Assembly (NCBI GenBank): GCA_945875845.1
Contig: CAMCMB010000016.1
Location: 1 to 64,000, forward strand
Direction: 5' to 3'
Source: Pirellula staleyi DSM 6068
GTDB taxonomy: Bacteria > Planctomycetota > Planctomycetia > Pirellulales > Pirellulaceae
DNA: 64,000 nucleotides
This document shows, one piece after another, positions 17,514-26,905 of the stretch. The notes beneath the pieces are model-generated. The model saw nothing but the letters and a program-made list of their open reading frames with translations. It had not been told where the DNA came from and did no database searches. A program made the translations under genes and the position numbers. Each line of letters opens with the position of its first letter. Position 1 is the first letter of the stretch.

Positions 17514-18932
17514 TTAACGCATGATCCATTGCTGCAGAAAATAGACCGCTGCCCCGCTAAAGTAGCCTAGGAACGCTAACGGACCGATGCGGCGGGCGTA
17601 CCACATGAACTCGATCCTCTCGAGTCCCATGGCAGCAACACCTGCTGCGGACCCGATGATCAAGCAACTCCCACCGGTTCCAGCACAATAGGCCAGCAAC
17701 ATCCAAAACGGATCATTCGGCGGCGTCGCTGCATACATCTCTATGCCTGCTGCCACCAGGGGGACGTTGTCTACCACGGCCGAGACAAGTCCAATGATGA
17801 TTGCGATGATGGATTGGTTGCCGATGGAATTCTGCAGCATGACTGCCAAGTTCTTGAGGATCTCGACACTTCCCAGCGCGCTGACCGCCAATAGGATCCC
17901 CAAAAAGAACAGGATGCTTGACATGTCCACTCGCCGTAAGGCCGATAGAACTCCGGTCGAGCTGCGGGTCTTCTCATCCATAGTGTGACTGACCAACTCC
18001 GAGGCTAACCATAACGCTCCCAAACTGAGCACCATGCCCATGAAGGGTGGCAGGTGCGTGTATGCCTTGAATATCGGCACGCTCATCAAACCCACAAGTC
18101 CGAGCACCAGAAAAAGCATCTTGTGCCAAGCTTGAATCGTCTTGTCATCCCCATCGTGATTTTGTTGTGACACGGGAGGCAGGTCCCCCTTCATCCAACG
18201 CGATGCGACCAAAAGCGGAATGAGTAAACAAACGACACTTGCAAGAAACAAATCTCGCATGACATCGACGGTCCCAATCTTGTTCTTGACCCACAGCATG
18301 GTGGTCGTAACGTCCCCGATGACCGACCATGCGCCGCCCGCATTGGCTGCGATGATCGCGATACCAATAAACATCAATCGCGTTTCACGATCCGCCACCA
18401 GCTTGCGCAGCAACGACACGACGACGATGGTGGTGGTGAGATTATCTAGAACAGACGACAAGAAAAAGGTGACCCAGGCGACGATCCAAAGCAGCGTTAC
18501 TTTATTTCGAGCACTCACGAATGCCGTCACGAGCGAGAATCCTTCATGCGCATCGACCAATTCGACGATCGTCATGGCTCCCATCAAAAAGAACAGGATA
18601 CCTGCGATCTCTACGAACGCATGGCCTAGCTGGTACTCAGTGACGAATAGCAACTTGGGAGGCAAGTGGCTCTCGGTCGCATGCGCCTCCTTCGCGGTTT
18701 CCTGCGATGACTGCTCGGTCGGTGCATGTTCGGCACTCTCGCTCGCCGCGTGCATGCGCTCCCACTTTTCGAAGGCGGTTTGCGGAGCGAGTTGGTCGTA
18801 GCCTACAGCGTAAACGGCCCAGCAAAGAACTCCGGTCAAGATAGCGGAGGCCGCTTTGTTGACGTGGATCTGGTGTTCTAAAACGATCGCTAAATAACCG
18901 ATAATAAAAATGACAATGATGGCGGTAAGCAT
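17514..18932 (-). CDS. nhaD: NhaD-type sodium/proton antiporter
   Basis: A 472-residue integral membrane protein of the ion-transporter superfamily. The signature segments are LDNLTTTIVVVSLLRKLV, NAGGAWSVIGDVTTTMLW and VDNVPLVAAGIEMY, as in NhaD proteins, and the first helix is MLTAIIVIFIIGYLAIVLEHQ. About 12 to 13 helices are evident. NhaD exchanges cytoplasmic Na+ or Li+ for protons and suits a marine, salt-exposed bacterium. An unusually long polar loop after helix 2 is rich in Glu, Ala and His (about residues 58-90), possibly a periplasmic or regulatory insertion. It is monocistronic; the upstream intergenic region contains a MITE-like repeat. Confidence 0.92.
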   Translation of the reverse strand: MLTAIIVIFIIGYLAIVLEHQIHVNKAASAILTGVLCWAVYAVGYDQLAPQTAFEKWERMHAASESAEHAPTEQSSQETAKEAHATESHLPPKLLFVTEYQLGHAFVEIAGILFFLMGAMTIVELVDAHEGFSLVTAFVSARNKVTLLWIVAWVTFFLSSVLDNLTTTIVVVSLLRKLVADRETRLMFIGIAIIAANAGGAWSVIGDVTTTMLWVKNKIGTVDVMRDLFLASVVCLLIPLLVASRWMKGDLPPVSQQNHDGDDKTIQAWHKMLFLVLGLVGLMSVPIFKAYTHLPPFMGMVLSLGALWLASELVSHTMDEKTRSSTGVLSALRRVDMSSILFFLGILLAVSALGSVEILKNLAVMLQNSIGNQSIIAIIIGLVSAVVDNVPLVAAGIEMYAATPPNDPFWMLLAYCAGTGGSCLIIGSAAGVAAMGLERIEFMWYARRIGPLAFLGYFSGAAVYFLQQWIMR

Positions 18933-19020
18933 ATGGATTCAAGGCTCTAGTGTGGTTTTAGTAATGTTGAACTCGCGCAACGAGGGCAACCAGGATTCCC
19001 GAGGCGAGGAGCAGTTTTGG

Positions 19021-19198
19021 TAACCCGACGCGTAAGCGAGGAGCAGTCTGCAATCCCTCGCTTACCGGCTTGTTGCTTTAGTGAAGTCGTTATTGGGTTA
19101 GGGCGGTAAGACGGACTTCCAAGTCCGTCCATGGGGAATTCGACGGACTAGGAAGTCCGTCGTACCATTCAATCAACAAGCCGTTACGCGTCGGGTTA
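19021..19198. repeat. MITE-like element with 15-bp terminal inverted repeats
   Basis: Perfect terminal inverted repeats TAACCCGACGCGTAA (19021-19035) and TTACGCGTCGGGTTA (19184-19198) enclose inner arms GGCTTGTTG / CAACAAGCC and a central palindrome built on ACGGACTTCCAAGTCCGT. No coding capacity. Related copies lie at about 43435, 48837 and 62124. The left side contains an additional roughly 30-base segment between outer and inner arms. Confidence 0.85.
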
Positions 19199-19225
19199 TC
19201 AAATCAAATCCTCTCTGAGAACAAT

Positions 19226-20173
19226 TCATTCCAGGTCAATGTCTTTGGATTCTATTTGGTAGTCAAAGAATCCGCGACCCGTTTTGACACCCAGTTGATT
19301 ATTGTCAACATAAGGCTGCAAAATATCGATCAGTCGCTGCCAAACTTCATCCCCGTCCACAAACCTCGCGTGGGACATGGTTTGGTGGATAAGATCGACT
19401 CCGATTTGATCCATCATCCCAAAAGGCCCGATAGGCATGCCGGTGACTTTTTTCCAAGCCATGTCGACATCCGCCGGAACGGCCACCCCACGGTCGACCA
19501 ATTGTAGCGCCGACTGCATGAGAGCCCTGAGCATCCAGTTGAATACGTAACCTGGATTCTCCACGGTTTGCACTAATGGAGTTTGGCCGATTCGAATGGC
19601 AAATTCAGTCAATCGCGTTAGGGTAGAGGCTTCTGTTAATGGGCCGGGCACGATATCGGCAAGCGTTGCACGCCATATCGGGACGTGAAAATGAAAATTG
19701 GCAAATCGTTCCGGTGAGATGGCATGCGGTTGCATCATCGAAGGAGTAAAGTACGAACTGTTCGATGCAATAATGGTCGGCCAAGGAAATCGCTTGGCGT
19801 ACGCTTGAATGATTCGCCGTTTGAGCGAAAACTGTTCGCTGACCGACTCCAAAACGAGATCATACGACAGGTCGACATCAGCCAAGGACTCCGCCATCTT
19901 GAGACGTTGAGACAATTCGGTGGCACTAAAATTTGGCCAATACCCTTGTTCGATAAACGCCTCGCGTTGAGATTCGACCCAAGCCATCGAGAGAGTGAGT
20001 GCCTGGGGACTGTTATCGATCAGGGTTGCTTTTACGCCATGTGCCACCATTTGCCCTGCAAGCTGTCGGCCGGTCCAACCCGCTCCGACGATAAGCACAC
20101 GCTGGATGGGTGAAGATGCGTTCGCTAAGGATGCTTCGGGCTCTGTAGCCATGGTGGTTGGTGATACTCGCAC
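19226..20173 (-). CDS. 3-hydroxyacyl-CoA dehydrogenase family protein
   Basis: A 315-residue NAD-dependent dehydrogenase. Residues about 23-45 form the Rossmann motif (VLIVGAGWTGRQLAGQM); ASNSSYFTPS gives the catalytic serine region, followed by the motif usually written HFFNP, here HFHVP, and ENPGYVFNWM, where most members have GFVxNR. Substitution at HFFNP and GFVxNR suggests a substrate other than common acyl-CoAs, or relaxed function. The C-terminal helical domain (PIGPFGMMDQIGVDLIHQ) is intact. About 20 residues precede the domain, so a start at Met8 is also possible. No fatty-acid genes adjoin it. Confidence 0.85.
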   Translation of the reverse strand: MRVSPTTMATEPEASLANASSPIQRVLIVGAGWTGRQLAGQMVAHGVKATLIDNSPQALTLSMAWVESQREAFIEQGYWPNFSATELSQRLKMAESLADVDLSYDLVLESVSEQFSLKRRIIQAYAKRFPWPTIIASNSSYFTPSMMQPHAISPERFANFHFHVPIWRATLADIVPGPLTEASTLTRLTEFAIRIGQTPLVQTVENPGYVFNWMLRALMQSALQLVDRGVAVPADVDMAWKKVTGMPIGPFGMMDQIGVDLIHQTMSHARFVDGDEVWQRLIDILQPYVDNNQLGVKTGRGFFDYQIESKDIDLE

Positions 20174-20439
20174 AATTACAGGATTTGTTCGGCTGCCAAG
20201 GCAGCTTGTTGGGCGGAATCATACCATGCCTGTCGCCGATCGAGCAGGCGAAGGAATCGTTCTCGCCGCCGCAGGGCCTGAATTCGCGAGGAAAACGACC
20301 GCAGGAAACATTTCTCGCAACTTGCAACCAAGAGCCAACAACACCATAATCGCGGGTCTTTACGAAGAGTGAGAGTCTTCGTTAAAAACGTTACGATCGA
20401 AACACGCGTCTTGACTTGGCCTTGAGCTAGCACTTCATC

Positions 20440-20937
20440 ATGGACGAACAACAATCCAAGCCTGTTCAAAAAAACACTTGGGTAGAAAAAATCGTCTCGG
20501 GTGGACAAACAGGCGTAGACCGGGCCGCCCTCGATGCCGCCATTTTGGTTGGAATACCTCATGGCGGCTGGTGCCCAAATGGTCGTCGAGCAGAGGACGG
20601 CCCAATCGCCGCTTGTTATGCTTTGCAAGAGTTGGGTTCGACTCACTATGCTGACCGGACGAAACGAAATGTCCTCGATTCGGATGCGACCCTTGTCCTG
20701 TATACGGACGTTCTACAAGGTGGTACGTTCTTAACATGGCGATATGCCTTGAAGCACGGCAAGCCATGCCTCAAAATTTGTTTAACCCGTCCCGGACGCG
20801 TGCAGCGGGTCCGTGATTGGCTGACACGCAATCAAGTTCGAACGCTTAACATCGCGGGCCCTAGGGCAAGCAAAGAGCCCGACGTATACGATCATGCGTT
20901 GGAATACTTGAAAAGGATATTTGACAGCGAAAAATAA
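20440..20937 (+). CDS. circularly permuted YpsA-like SLOG protein (putative molybdenum carrier family)
   Basis: A 165-residue Rossmann-like protein. The opening IVSGGQTGVDRAALDAA and GGWCPNGRRAEDGPI are characteristic of the cpYpsA/MoCo-carrier family of the SLOG superfamily, whose members bind nucleotide-derived ligands; the molybdenum-carrier label of the family is not well proven. Further family motifs visible are RTKRNVLDSDATLVLY and GGTFLTWRYALKHGKP. Its stop directly abuts the next open frame (TAA at 20935-20937), and the next gene's likely start is 270 bases downstream. A functional link with the AMMECR1-Memo gene is suggested only by adjacency. Confidence 0.88.
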   Translation: MDEQQSKPVQKNTWVEKIVSGGQTGVDRAALDAAILVGIPHGGWCPNGRRAEDGPIAACYALQELGSTHYADRTKRNVLDSDATLVLYTDVLQGGTFLTWRYALKHGKPCLKICLTRPGRVQRVRDWLTRNQVRTLNIAGPRASKEPDVYDHALEYLKRIFDSEK

Positions 20938-21207
20938 ATGACCATTCAACCGTATTTGGGAAAGTGGTGGCACCGAGATTGGTATCAACTTGGAAACTAT
21001 AAACTCCTTGGTAATTTGTGCGGTCTGTGCGGGGCCGAACAATCGGGTAAGTTCGATCATGAGCCTGGTGACTGGGGGCGCAAGCGACAACCCGTAAACT
21101 TAGATTCTTTTAGACAATCAAATCAACTTGCCGTTTCCAATCAGGTATCATTGCCAGTATTGCGACTGCCAACTCAACGACCGCACGTTTCATCTAGCGA
21201 GGAAGCC

Positions 21208-23307
21208 ATGACAAGTCCTATTCTTACTGCTCCAGTAAAGCTTGCTATGCTCAAATTCGATGAGCTTAGCGATGAGCAAAATCGGTCCATTCACCGCGCG
21301 ACGCAGTTAGCAGTCATCGCGGCAACATGCGGATGCAACGTTGCGAAGGACTGGCTCGAAGTATTGGGTCCGCTTGCAGAACTGCATGTCATGGGAATGT
21401 TCACGACGCTCAGTCGCGGCAAACAACTTCGGGGTTGTTGTGGTTTCCTCGGTCGCCCAACAGCTCTGAAAGATGCCATCCTCCATACGGCACTTCGCAC
21501 CGTTCGTGAGGACAGCAGAATGGCTGCCATTTCAACGGCCGAAATCAAGTATTTGTCGCTGGATGTCTCTTTGCTCGCTTCCCCCATTAGGCTGACGGCC
21601 GCGGCCGGTGAGCGACTGGATCATGTCATCGTGGGTAAGCACGGACTCAAGATCACGCTTGGCCAACAGAGCGGATTGCTTTTGCCGAGCGTACCGGTTG
21701 AGCAAAACTGGACTGCCGAGGAGTTTCTCCAAGGAGTCTGTCGCAAAGCAGGGTTGTCGGAGTCTGCGTGGACGAACGAAGACGCAATCCTGGAGACGTT
21801 CGAGGGACATCTCATCGTAGGAGATATCGATCCAGCGAATTTGCCGTCGGAACTTCCTGTGAGAATGCCTCCGGGAGATATCGAAAGTCTCCAACGACTC
21901 AAGCAAGTTGCGACTTCCAATTTGATCGCTTTCGCGCGAGGAGCAACCCCCAGCTATTATGCCCTGGATTCCATGGAGGGGACTGTCAACGGCATCGTGT
22001 TGACTCTTACGGACACGTCCAACCAAAAACCGCTGGCTCACTGGATCAAAACGTCCCTGCGGCCAGGAATGGCACTGCAATCGAGCTTGTTCGAGCTTTG
22101 CCAAGCAGCATCCCAGGTTCTCTCCAAGGCACGATTCCAGCGAGCGACCGATATCGAGCTAGCGATCACCGTCTTGTACGATCCTATCCAACTCGGGACG
22201 ATCCAAATGGAGGATTGGGATGGCAACCAGTTACATGACGCATTAAAGAATTGCTCACTCGATGGGATTAGCTCTGCGAATCGCGCGATCGTGACCTCAT
22301 GCGGTGACTTCGCTGCCGTGGCTTTTGATGCGGAAAAATCAATGGAGTCGTTGCTGAACGAAGCAGCGTGTGCAGTTAGGCTGCGTCGAAATCCAATAGG
22401 TGTGTATTCGATGACATGCATATCGACCGCAAGTTCGCTCTTGGCAAGCAACACTTCGTTTCCCATGAACGAAGACGACGTTCGCCCCCCTGCCGTCGCA
22501 GAAGGCTTTTATCCATCGAAAGTGGAATCCCGCCGCGAACTTGTTGCCGAACTCAAAGGGAACACTCCCGCCGACATCAAGCCAAAGCCTGCGCTTGCAC
22601 TCATGACGCCGCACGCAGGACTTCGATATAGTGGACAAGTTGCCATGAACGCTTGGAGCAGCGTGGAATTGCCATCTACCTTGTTGATCCTCGGCCCGAA
22701 GCACACGACGTTGGGGCGAGAGTGGGCGGTTTCGCCTTCGCGAGCATGGGAATTGCCAGGTGGAGAAAGGTGGGAGACGGACAAAGAACTTGCCCAAAAA
22801 ATAGTGGCTGGGGTGGAAGGCATGGAGCTCGACTTCGCCGCCCACGTACGAGAGCACGGAGTAGAAATTCAATTGCCGATTCTCGAGTCGCTCACTCCTG
22901 CGGATGCGAGACCCAAGCTGGTGGCGATCGCGATCAAGAATGCATCGATCGAGGAAATTATGCAAGTCGCAGAGCAGCTTGCCAACGTCCTTCGCGAGTT
23001 GCCGGACCGTCCGTTGTTGGTGATCTCCAGCGACATGAATCACTACGAACCGGAAGCAGAGAATCGGAGACGCGATCGATTGGCGCTCGACGCAATGTTG
23101 ACGGGCGACCCGAAGCATTTAATTGAAACATGCCGTAAGAATTTCATCAGCATGTGCGGACTCGTTCCGGCCGCGATCGTCATGCAGACCTTGATCAACC
23201 TTGGCGAAACATTCAAGGTAGAGGAAATCTGCTACGACAACAGTGCCTTGCGAGGCAACCCAGATCGAGTGGTCGGGTATGCAGGCGTCGTTTTCCGCGC
23301 AACCTAG
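21208..23307 (+). CDS. AMMECR1-Memo fusion protein (AmmeMemoRadiSam system)
   Basis: About 699 residues from ATG 21208, chosen because GAGGAAG precedes it by five bases; the frame is open upstream to 20938 but those 90 residues look non-native. An AMMECR1 domain comes first (LRGCCGFLGRPTALKDAIL; HGLKITLGQQSGLLLPSVP; TFEGHLIVGD). A middle region of about 200 residues (YDPIQLGTIQMEDWDG; NRAIVTSCGDFAAVAFD) resembles a second, decayed AMMECR1 copy. The last about 270 residues form a Memo domain (ALMTPHAGLRYSGQVAM; LLILGPKHTTLG; EHGVEIQLPILE; LLVISSDMNHYE). In many prokaryotes AMMECR1, Memo and a radical-SAM enzyme co-occur, but their joint reaction is unknown. The radical-SAM gene is not in this window. 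Confidence 0.88.
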   Translation: MTSPILTAPVKLAMLKFDELSDEQNRSIHRATQLAVIAATCGCNVAKDWLEVLGPLAELHVMGMFTTLSRGKQLRGCCGFLGRPTALKDAILHTALRTVREDSRMAAISTAEIKYLSLDVSLLASPIRLTAAAGERLDHVIVGKHGLKITLGQQSGLLLPSVPVEQNWTAEEFLQGVCRKAGLSESAWTNEDAILETFEGHLIVGDIDPANLPSELPVRMPPGDIESLQRLKQVATSNLIAFARGATPSYYALDSMEGTVNGIVLTLTDTSNQKPLAHWIKTSLRPGMALQSSLFELCQAASQVLSKARFQRATDIELAITVLYDPIQLGTIQMEDWDGNQLHDALKNCSLDGISSANRAIVTSCGDFAAVAFDAEKSMESLLNEAACAVRLRRNPIGVYSMTCISTASSLLASNTSFPMNEDDVRPPAVAEGFYPSKVESRRELVAELKGNTPADIKPKPALALMTPHAGLRYSGQVAMNAWSSVELPSTLLILGPKHTTLGREWAVSPSRAWELPGGERWETDKELAQKIVAGVEGMELDFAAHVREHGVEIQLPILESLTPADARPKLVAIAIKNASIEEIMQVAEQLANVLRELPDRPLLVISSDMNHYEPEAENRRRDRLALDAMLTGDPKHLIETCRKNFISMCGLVPAAIVMQTLINLGETFKVEEICYDNSALRGNPDRVVGYAGVVFRAT

Positions 23308-23410
23308 CGAGCCAGGCCCGCAGGGCCGTCCTTTTGAAGCTGAATGGGCTCTGTCCCGTTCTATTTATGGGGTACGCCCTAAGTTGTACGAAGCTCCGGG
23401 TCGTAGGAAT

Positions 23411-23437
23411 CACGACGCGGAGCGTCGTGCAACTAAG
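23411..23437. repeat. copy of the ACGACGCGGAGCGTCGT hairpin repeat
   Basis: Between the convergent Memo-fusion and mcsB genes, the palindromic string ACGACGCGGAGCGTCGT followed by CAACTAAG recurs in longer form at 38707-38789. Confidence 0.75.
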
Positions 23438-23523
23438 TTTGCCAACCCACGAAGATTACCGGTTAGCACCGGTTATCACCGCCGGCAAAGGTTTTGTCGG
23501 CCCGTCGGGCGTATGGTTACAGC

Positions 23524-24594
23524 TTAGTTGTTTTCGCTTTCAGACCGTTTGCTTAAATGGAGCTGCAGATAGTTTGCTCGCTCGATGTTTCGGTCGGTGA
23601 CACTTAATTTTCGACCGCACAACTTTTGTAGATGGGCCGGTTGCGTATGGATAAACAACTTGTTGACGGTGGGAATCTTGACGTCTTCGATCAAACCTAG
23701 ATTCACGCCCATGCGGACTTTACTTAGATAGTGCATGGTCTCCTCGCTGCTAATTTTCTTGGCGGTGCATAAGATACCCAACGCCCGACTCACGTTGTCA
23801 TGCAAATCCTGTCGACTCTCGCTAACCAAAAAATCTCGAGCTCGGCGCTCGTATTCGATTAACCTCGGGACCACTTCTTGCACTTTCGCAACCAAGCCCA
23901 ATTCGCTCTTACCCAAGGTCGTTTGATTGCTGATTTGATAGAAGTCGCCCATGAACTGAGAGCCTTCGCCAAACAAACCGCGGACTGCCACGTTGATCTT
24001 GTTCAAAGCCCGAAAAACCTTGTCTATCTGCTTGGTCGCGACCAAAGCGGGCAAATGCAGCATCACACTCACTCGCAATCCCGTTCCGACATTGGTGGGA
24101 CAAGCCGTCAGGTAGCCCAGTCGTTTGGTGAAAGCATAGGTCAATTTGCTCTCCAATTGATCGTCGAGTTGATCCATTCGCTTCCAGGCGGATTCCAGAT
24201 CCAGCCCGCTTTGCATCACTTGCAATCGCAAATGGTCCTCTTCATTGACCATAATGCTGAAGCGTTCTTTTGGGTCCAGTATGACTGCCCTGGCGCCTTG
24301 GCTCTCGTTTAGTTCGTGACTAATGAGTTGACGCTCCATCAAAAATTGTCGGTCCAAGTCCCCTAACTTCGCGACGTCGACGTATTCCGTGTCGGCCGAT
24401 AACGGCAACGAGTCCAATGCCCGGTGAACCGCGGTCGCAATGGCCGTCCGGTCCTTGGGGGTGCATTTGCGGATGAAAGGAAACTCTGCCAAATTCCGGG
24501 CAAGCCGAATGCGACTACTCATGACAATGTCCGATTCCGGACCGTGTCCTCGCATCCATTCACTGCTTTGATTTGCTAAGTCCTCAAGTTTCAC
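23524..24594 (-). CDS. mcsB: protein-arginine kinase
   Basis: McsB phosphorylates arginine residues, marking proteins for ClpCP degradation in Firmicutes. The 356-residue protein has the guanido-kinase fold: SSRIRLARNLAEFPF, the NEEDHLR loop, LGYLTACPTNVGTGLR, and the C-terminal MGVNLGLI. It lacks the phosphagen-kinase N-terminal domain, as expected. It lies 81 bases after mcsA on the same strand, the order mcsA-mcsB seen in Firmicutes, but without ctsR or clpC nearby. The start codon gives the typical N-terminus of the family. Confidence 0.95.
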   Translation of the reverse strand: MKLEDLANQSSEWMRGHGPESDIVMSSRIRLARNLAEFPFIRKCTPKDRTAIATAVHRALDSLPLSADTEYVDVAKLGDLDRQFLMERQLISHELNESQGARAVILDPKERFSIMVNEEDHLRLQVMQSGLDLESAWKRMDQLDDQLESKLTYAFTKRLGYLTACPTNVGTGLRVSVMLHLPALVATKQIDKVFRALNKINVAVRGLFGEGSQFMGDFYQISNQTTLGKSELGLVAKVQEVVPRLIEYERRARDFLVSESRQDLHDNVSRALGILCTAKKISSEETMHYLSKVRMGVNLGLIEDVKIPTVNKLFIHTQPAHLQKLCGRKLSVTDRNIERANYLQLHLSKRSESENN

Positions 24595-24675
24595 GGTGGA
24601 TTGTTTCGTTGGCTAATTGGTCGGTGAATTGTTGAAGTTTGTCATTTGGAGTGCCGGCCGTGGGCAAGCAGCAAA

Positions 24676-25272
24676 TCAAACGATCGGCGGATCAGCTTGA
24701 AAAGTATCGTCCTCGTCGTCTTGATCCTCATCCATGTCTTCTTCTAACGCGTCGTCGGTCCAGGATGATTCGTCGTCCAATTCGATCTTGGAAATTTTGT
24801 CTCGCAAGCGACTGGCAGACTCGTAGTCTTCCCTGGTGATCGCCTCTTTCATTTCGCTCTTGAGTTGCATCAGACGGTGCTGACGTTCGGGAGAGCCGCT
24901 TTGATTGGTCGGAACTTTGCCGGTGTGAGCCAGAGCACCATGAATATTGACCAGCAGTGGTTCGAGGTCATCCTCGAAGGCCACGTAGTCGTAGGCACAG
25001 CCTAATCGGCCCCCTTTTCGGAAGTCGGCGAAAGAAATACCACAAATTGGACAGGTTTTTTTGTCTGAAATGGCCAGTTCTTCGGCCACTTTTTCCATTT
25101 TCAATTGTTTTGCCAACAAACTCGCAAGCGCGGATGCTGGCGTCGCGGTTCCATCGCTGGAAAGAAAGGTTCGAGCATGTTCCTCGCACAAATGCAAAAC
25201 GGTGGGCCCGCTGGGTTCGGTCAACTCAGTAATGTGAAAGGTGGCAGGCTTTTCGCAGTGTTGGCACTTCAT
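24676..25272 (-). CDS. mcsA: McsA-like zinc-finger/UVR-domain activator of McsB
   Basis: McsA binds zinc and activates the arginine kinase McsB. The 198-residue protein starts with MKCQHCEKPATFHITEL, has LHLCEEHA, then a second zinc pair CPICGISFADF with GRLGCAYDYVAF, and a UVR-type helix pair (LMQLKSEMKEAITREDYESA). The C-terminus ends in an unusually acidic tail of about 30 residues (EEDMDEDQDDEDD). Operon with mcsB downstream. In this genome no CtsR repressor is adjacent, so control must differ from Bacillus. Confidence 0.92.
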   Translation of the reverse strand: MKCQHCEKPATFHITELTEPSGPTVLHLCEEHARTFLSSDGTATPASALASLLAKQLKMEKVAEELAISDKKTCPICGISFADFRKGGRLGCAYDYVAFEDDLEPLLVNIHGALAHTGKVPTNQSGSPERQHRLMQLKSEMKEAITREDYESASRLRDKISKIELDDESSWTDDALEEDMDEDQDDEDDTFQADPPIV

Positions 25273-25396
25273 CGTGGAATTCTCTCACGTGATGGTTCGT
25301 GGTAAACTCTTTCACTGGTAGTATAGGCATGATGAGCCGATCCGGCGATGCGGCTAGGCCGATGATTCTAACGCAATTGAAAGTTAACTCCTTAGA

Positions 25397-26905
25397 ATGA
25401 GTGCATTTCCTCATTTTGAAAAATACCAAGAGCTGGCGGCAGAATTTGACCTCGTGCCAGTGTACCGCCGGCTATTGAGCGATCATTTGACGCCGGTTTC
25501 TGCTTTCCGACTGCTCGACGATGGCCATAGTCCGGCTTGTCTCTTCGAAAGTGTGGTGGGTGGTGAGAAGATCGGCCGCTACAGTTTTATCGCCATCGGC
25601 CCTCGTTCACGGGTCTTGGCGTTTCGGAATGAGGTACAGTGGCACCACGACGGCCAAGTGACAACCCAGATCGTTGAGGATCCGCTAGCTTTTCTGCGCG
25701 AAAAACTTGGCAAATTTTCGGTCGCAAGTTATCCCGAGCTGCCTCCATTTGTAGGAGGCGCTATCGGCTACGCAGGCTATGACGTAGTCCGATACGTAGA
25801 ACGGCTTCCAAATGCTCCCAAGGATGATCGGAATTTGCCGGACTTGGATTTTGGTTTCTACGATTTGTTGGTTGTTTTCGATAACGTCAACAAGACAGTC
25901 ATGGTGTTGAATTTGGTGGCTGGATCGACGAATATCCCCAGCGAAACAGCTTATCGCCAGGCTGTCGAACGCCTCGACTCCGTGACCGAACGCCTCAGTC
26001 GGTCCCTCACCCCACCCCCAGCGTCCGACATTACCCTCGGCATTCCGCCGACTTTGCAACCCAAATCGAACTTCACCCGCGAAGGATTTGAGTCGGCGGT
26101 CGAAAAATGCCGCGAATACATCCAAGCGGGCGATGTGTTCCAAGTCGTCATTAGCCAAAGATTTGAAATCGATTGCGATTGCGAACCGCTTGAAATCTAC
26201 CGATCGCTGCGTGTGATCAACCCGAGTCCTTTCATGTTTCTCGTGCGAACCTCGCATTGTACGCTCGTCGGCAGCAGCCCTGAGGTCATGTCAAGGGTAG
26301 TAGATCGTGTGGCAACCGTTCGGCCTTTGGCCGGCACTCGCCCGCGCGGTAAGAACGCAGCCGAAGACGAAAGGCTTTCAAAAGAGTTGCTAGAGGATCC
26401 CAAAGAACGCGCAGAACATGTGATGCTGGTCGACTTGGGACGCAACGACATTGGGAGAGTCGCAAAATTCGGTTCGGTGAAACTCGGCGATTTGATGGTG
26501 GTCGAACACTACTCGCATGTGATGCACATTTCGTCCAACGTGACGGGTGTATTGCGAGACGACATGGACGCAATGGATGCTTTCAAGGCATGTATGCCGG
26601 CCGGGACAGTTAGCGGCGCCCCGAAAGTGCGAGCCATGGAAATCATCGACGAATTGGAACCAACGCGTCGCGGGCCCTATGCGGGCGCGGTCGGTTACTT
26701 TGACTATCGAGGCAACATGGATACCTGCATCACGTTGCGGACCATGGTCGTCTGCAATGGAAAAGTCTACATCCAAGCAGGTGCTGGCTTGGTCGCCGAC
26801 AGCGACCCCGCGAGCGAGTATCAAGAGACGGTCAATAAAGCCAAGGCGTTACTGAGCTCCGTCGAAGCGACCATGACGAGACTGAAACCAGGGATTAGGG
26901 ATTAG
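25397..26905 (+). CDS. trpE: anthranilate synthase component I
   Basis: It converts chorismate and ammonia to anthranilate, together with the glutaminase TrpG, which is not in this window. The 502-residue protein shows GGAIGYAGYDVVRY, PSPFMFLVRTSHCTLVGSSPE, PLAGTRPRG, ELLEDPKERAEHVMLVDLGR and GTVSGAPKVRAMEIIDELE. The N-terminal regulatory region carries HSPACLFESVVGGEKIGRYSF, fitting the tryptophan feedback site of TrpE and separating it from PabB. The final residues (PGIRD) and stop are contributed by a heptanucleotide repeat array. It is read divergently from mcsA. Confidence 0.95.
   Translation: MSAFPHFEKYQELAAEFDLVPVYRRLLSDHLTPVSAFRLLDDGHSPACLFESVVGGEKIGRYSFIAIGPRSRVLAFRNEVQWHHDGQVTTQIVEDPLAFLREKLGKFSVASYPELPPFVGGAIGYAGYDVVRYVERLPNAPKDDRNLPDLDFGFYDLLVVFDNVNKTVMVLNLVAGSTNIPSETAYRQAVERLDSVTERLSRSLTPPPASDITLGIPPTLQPKSNFTREGFESAVEKCREYIQAGDVFQVVISQRFEIDCDCEPLEIYRSLRVINPSPFMFLVRTSHCTLVGSSPEVMSRVVDRVATVRPLAGTRPRGKNAAEDERLSKELLEDPKERAEHVMLVDLGRNDIGRVAKFGSVKLGDLMVVEHYSHVMHISSNVTGVLRDDMDAMDAFKACMPAGTVSGAPKVRAMEIIDELEPTRRGPYAGAVGYFDYRGNMDTCITLRTMVVCNGKVYIQAGAGLVADSDPASEYQETVNKAKALLSSVEATMTRLKPGIRD

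Noticed and set aside
18220-18801. Plus-strand open frame of about 193 codons opposite nhaD
   Set aside because: Complement of hydrophobic codons gives a Ser/Thr-rich translation; typical shadow of a membrane-protein gene.
22339-23118. Long minus-strand open frame of about 259 codons opposite the Memo domain
   Set aside because: It lies fully antisense to a domain with clear family motifs; its translation is rich in Arg, His and Cys without folding pattern, as expected for a shadow frame.
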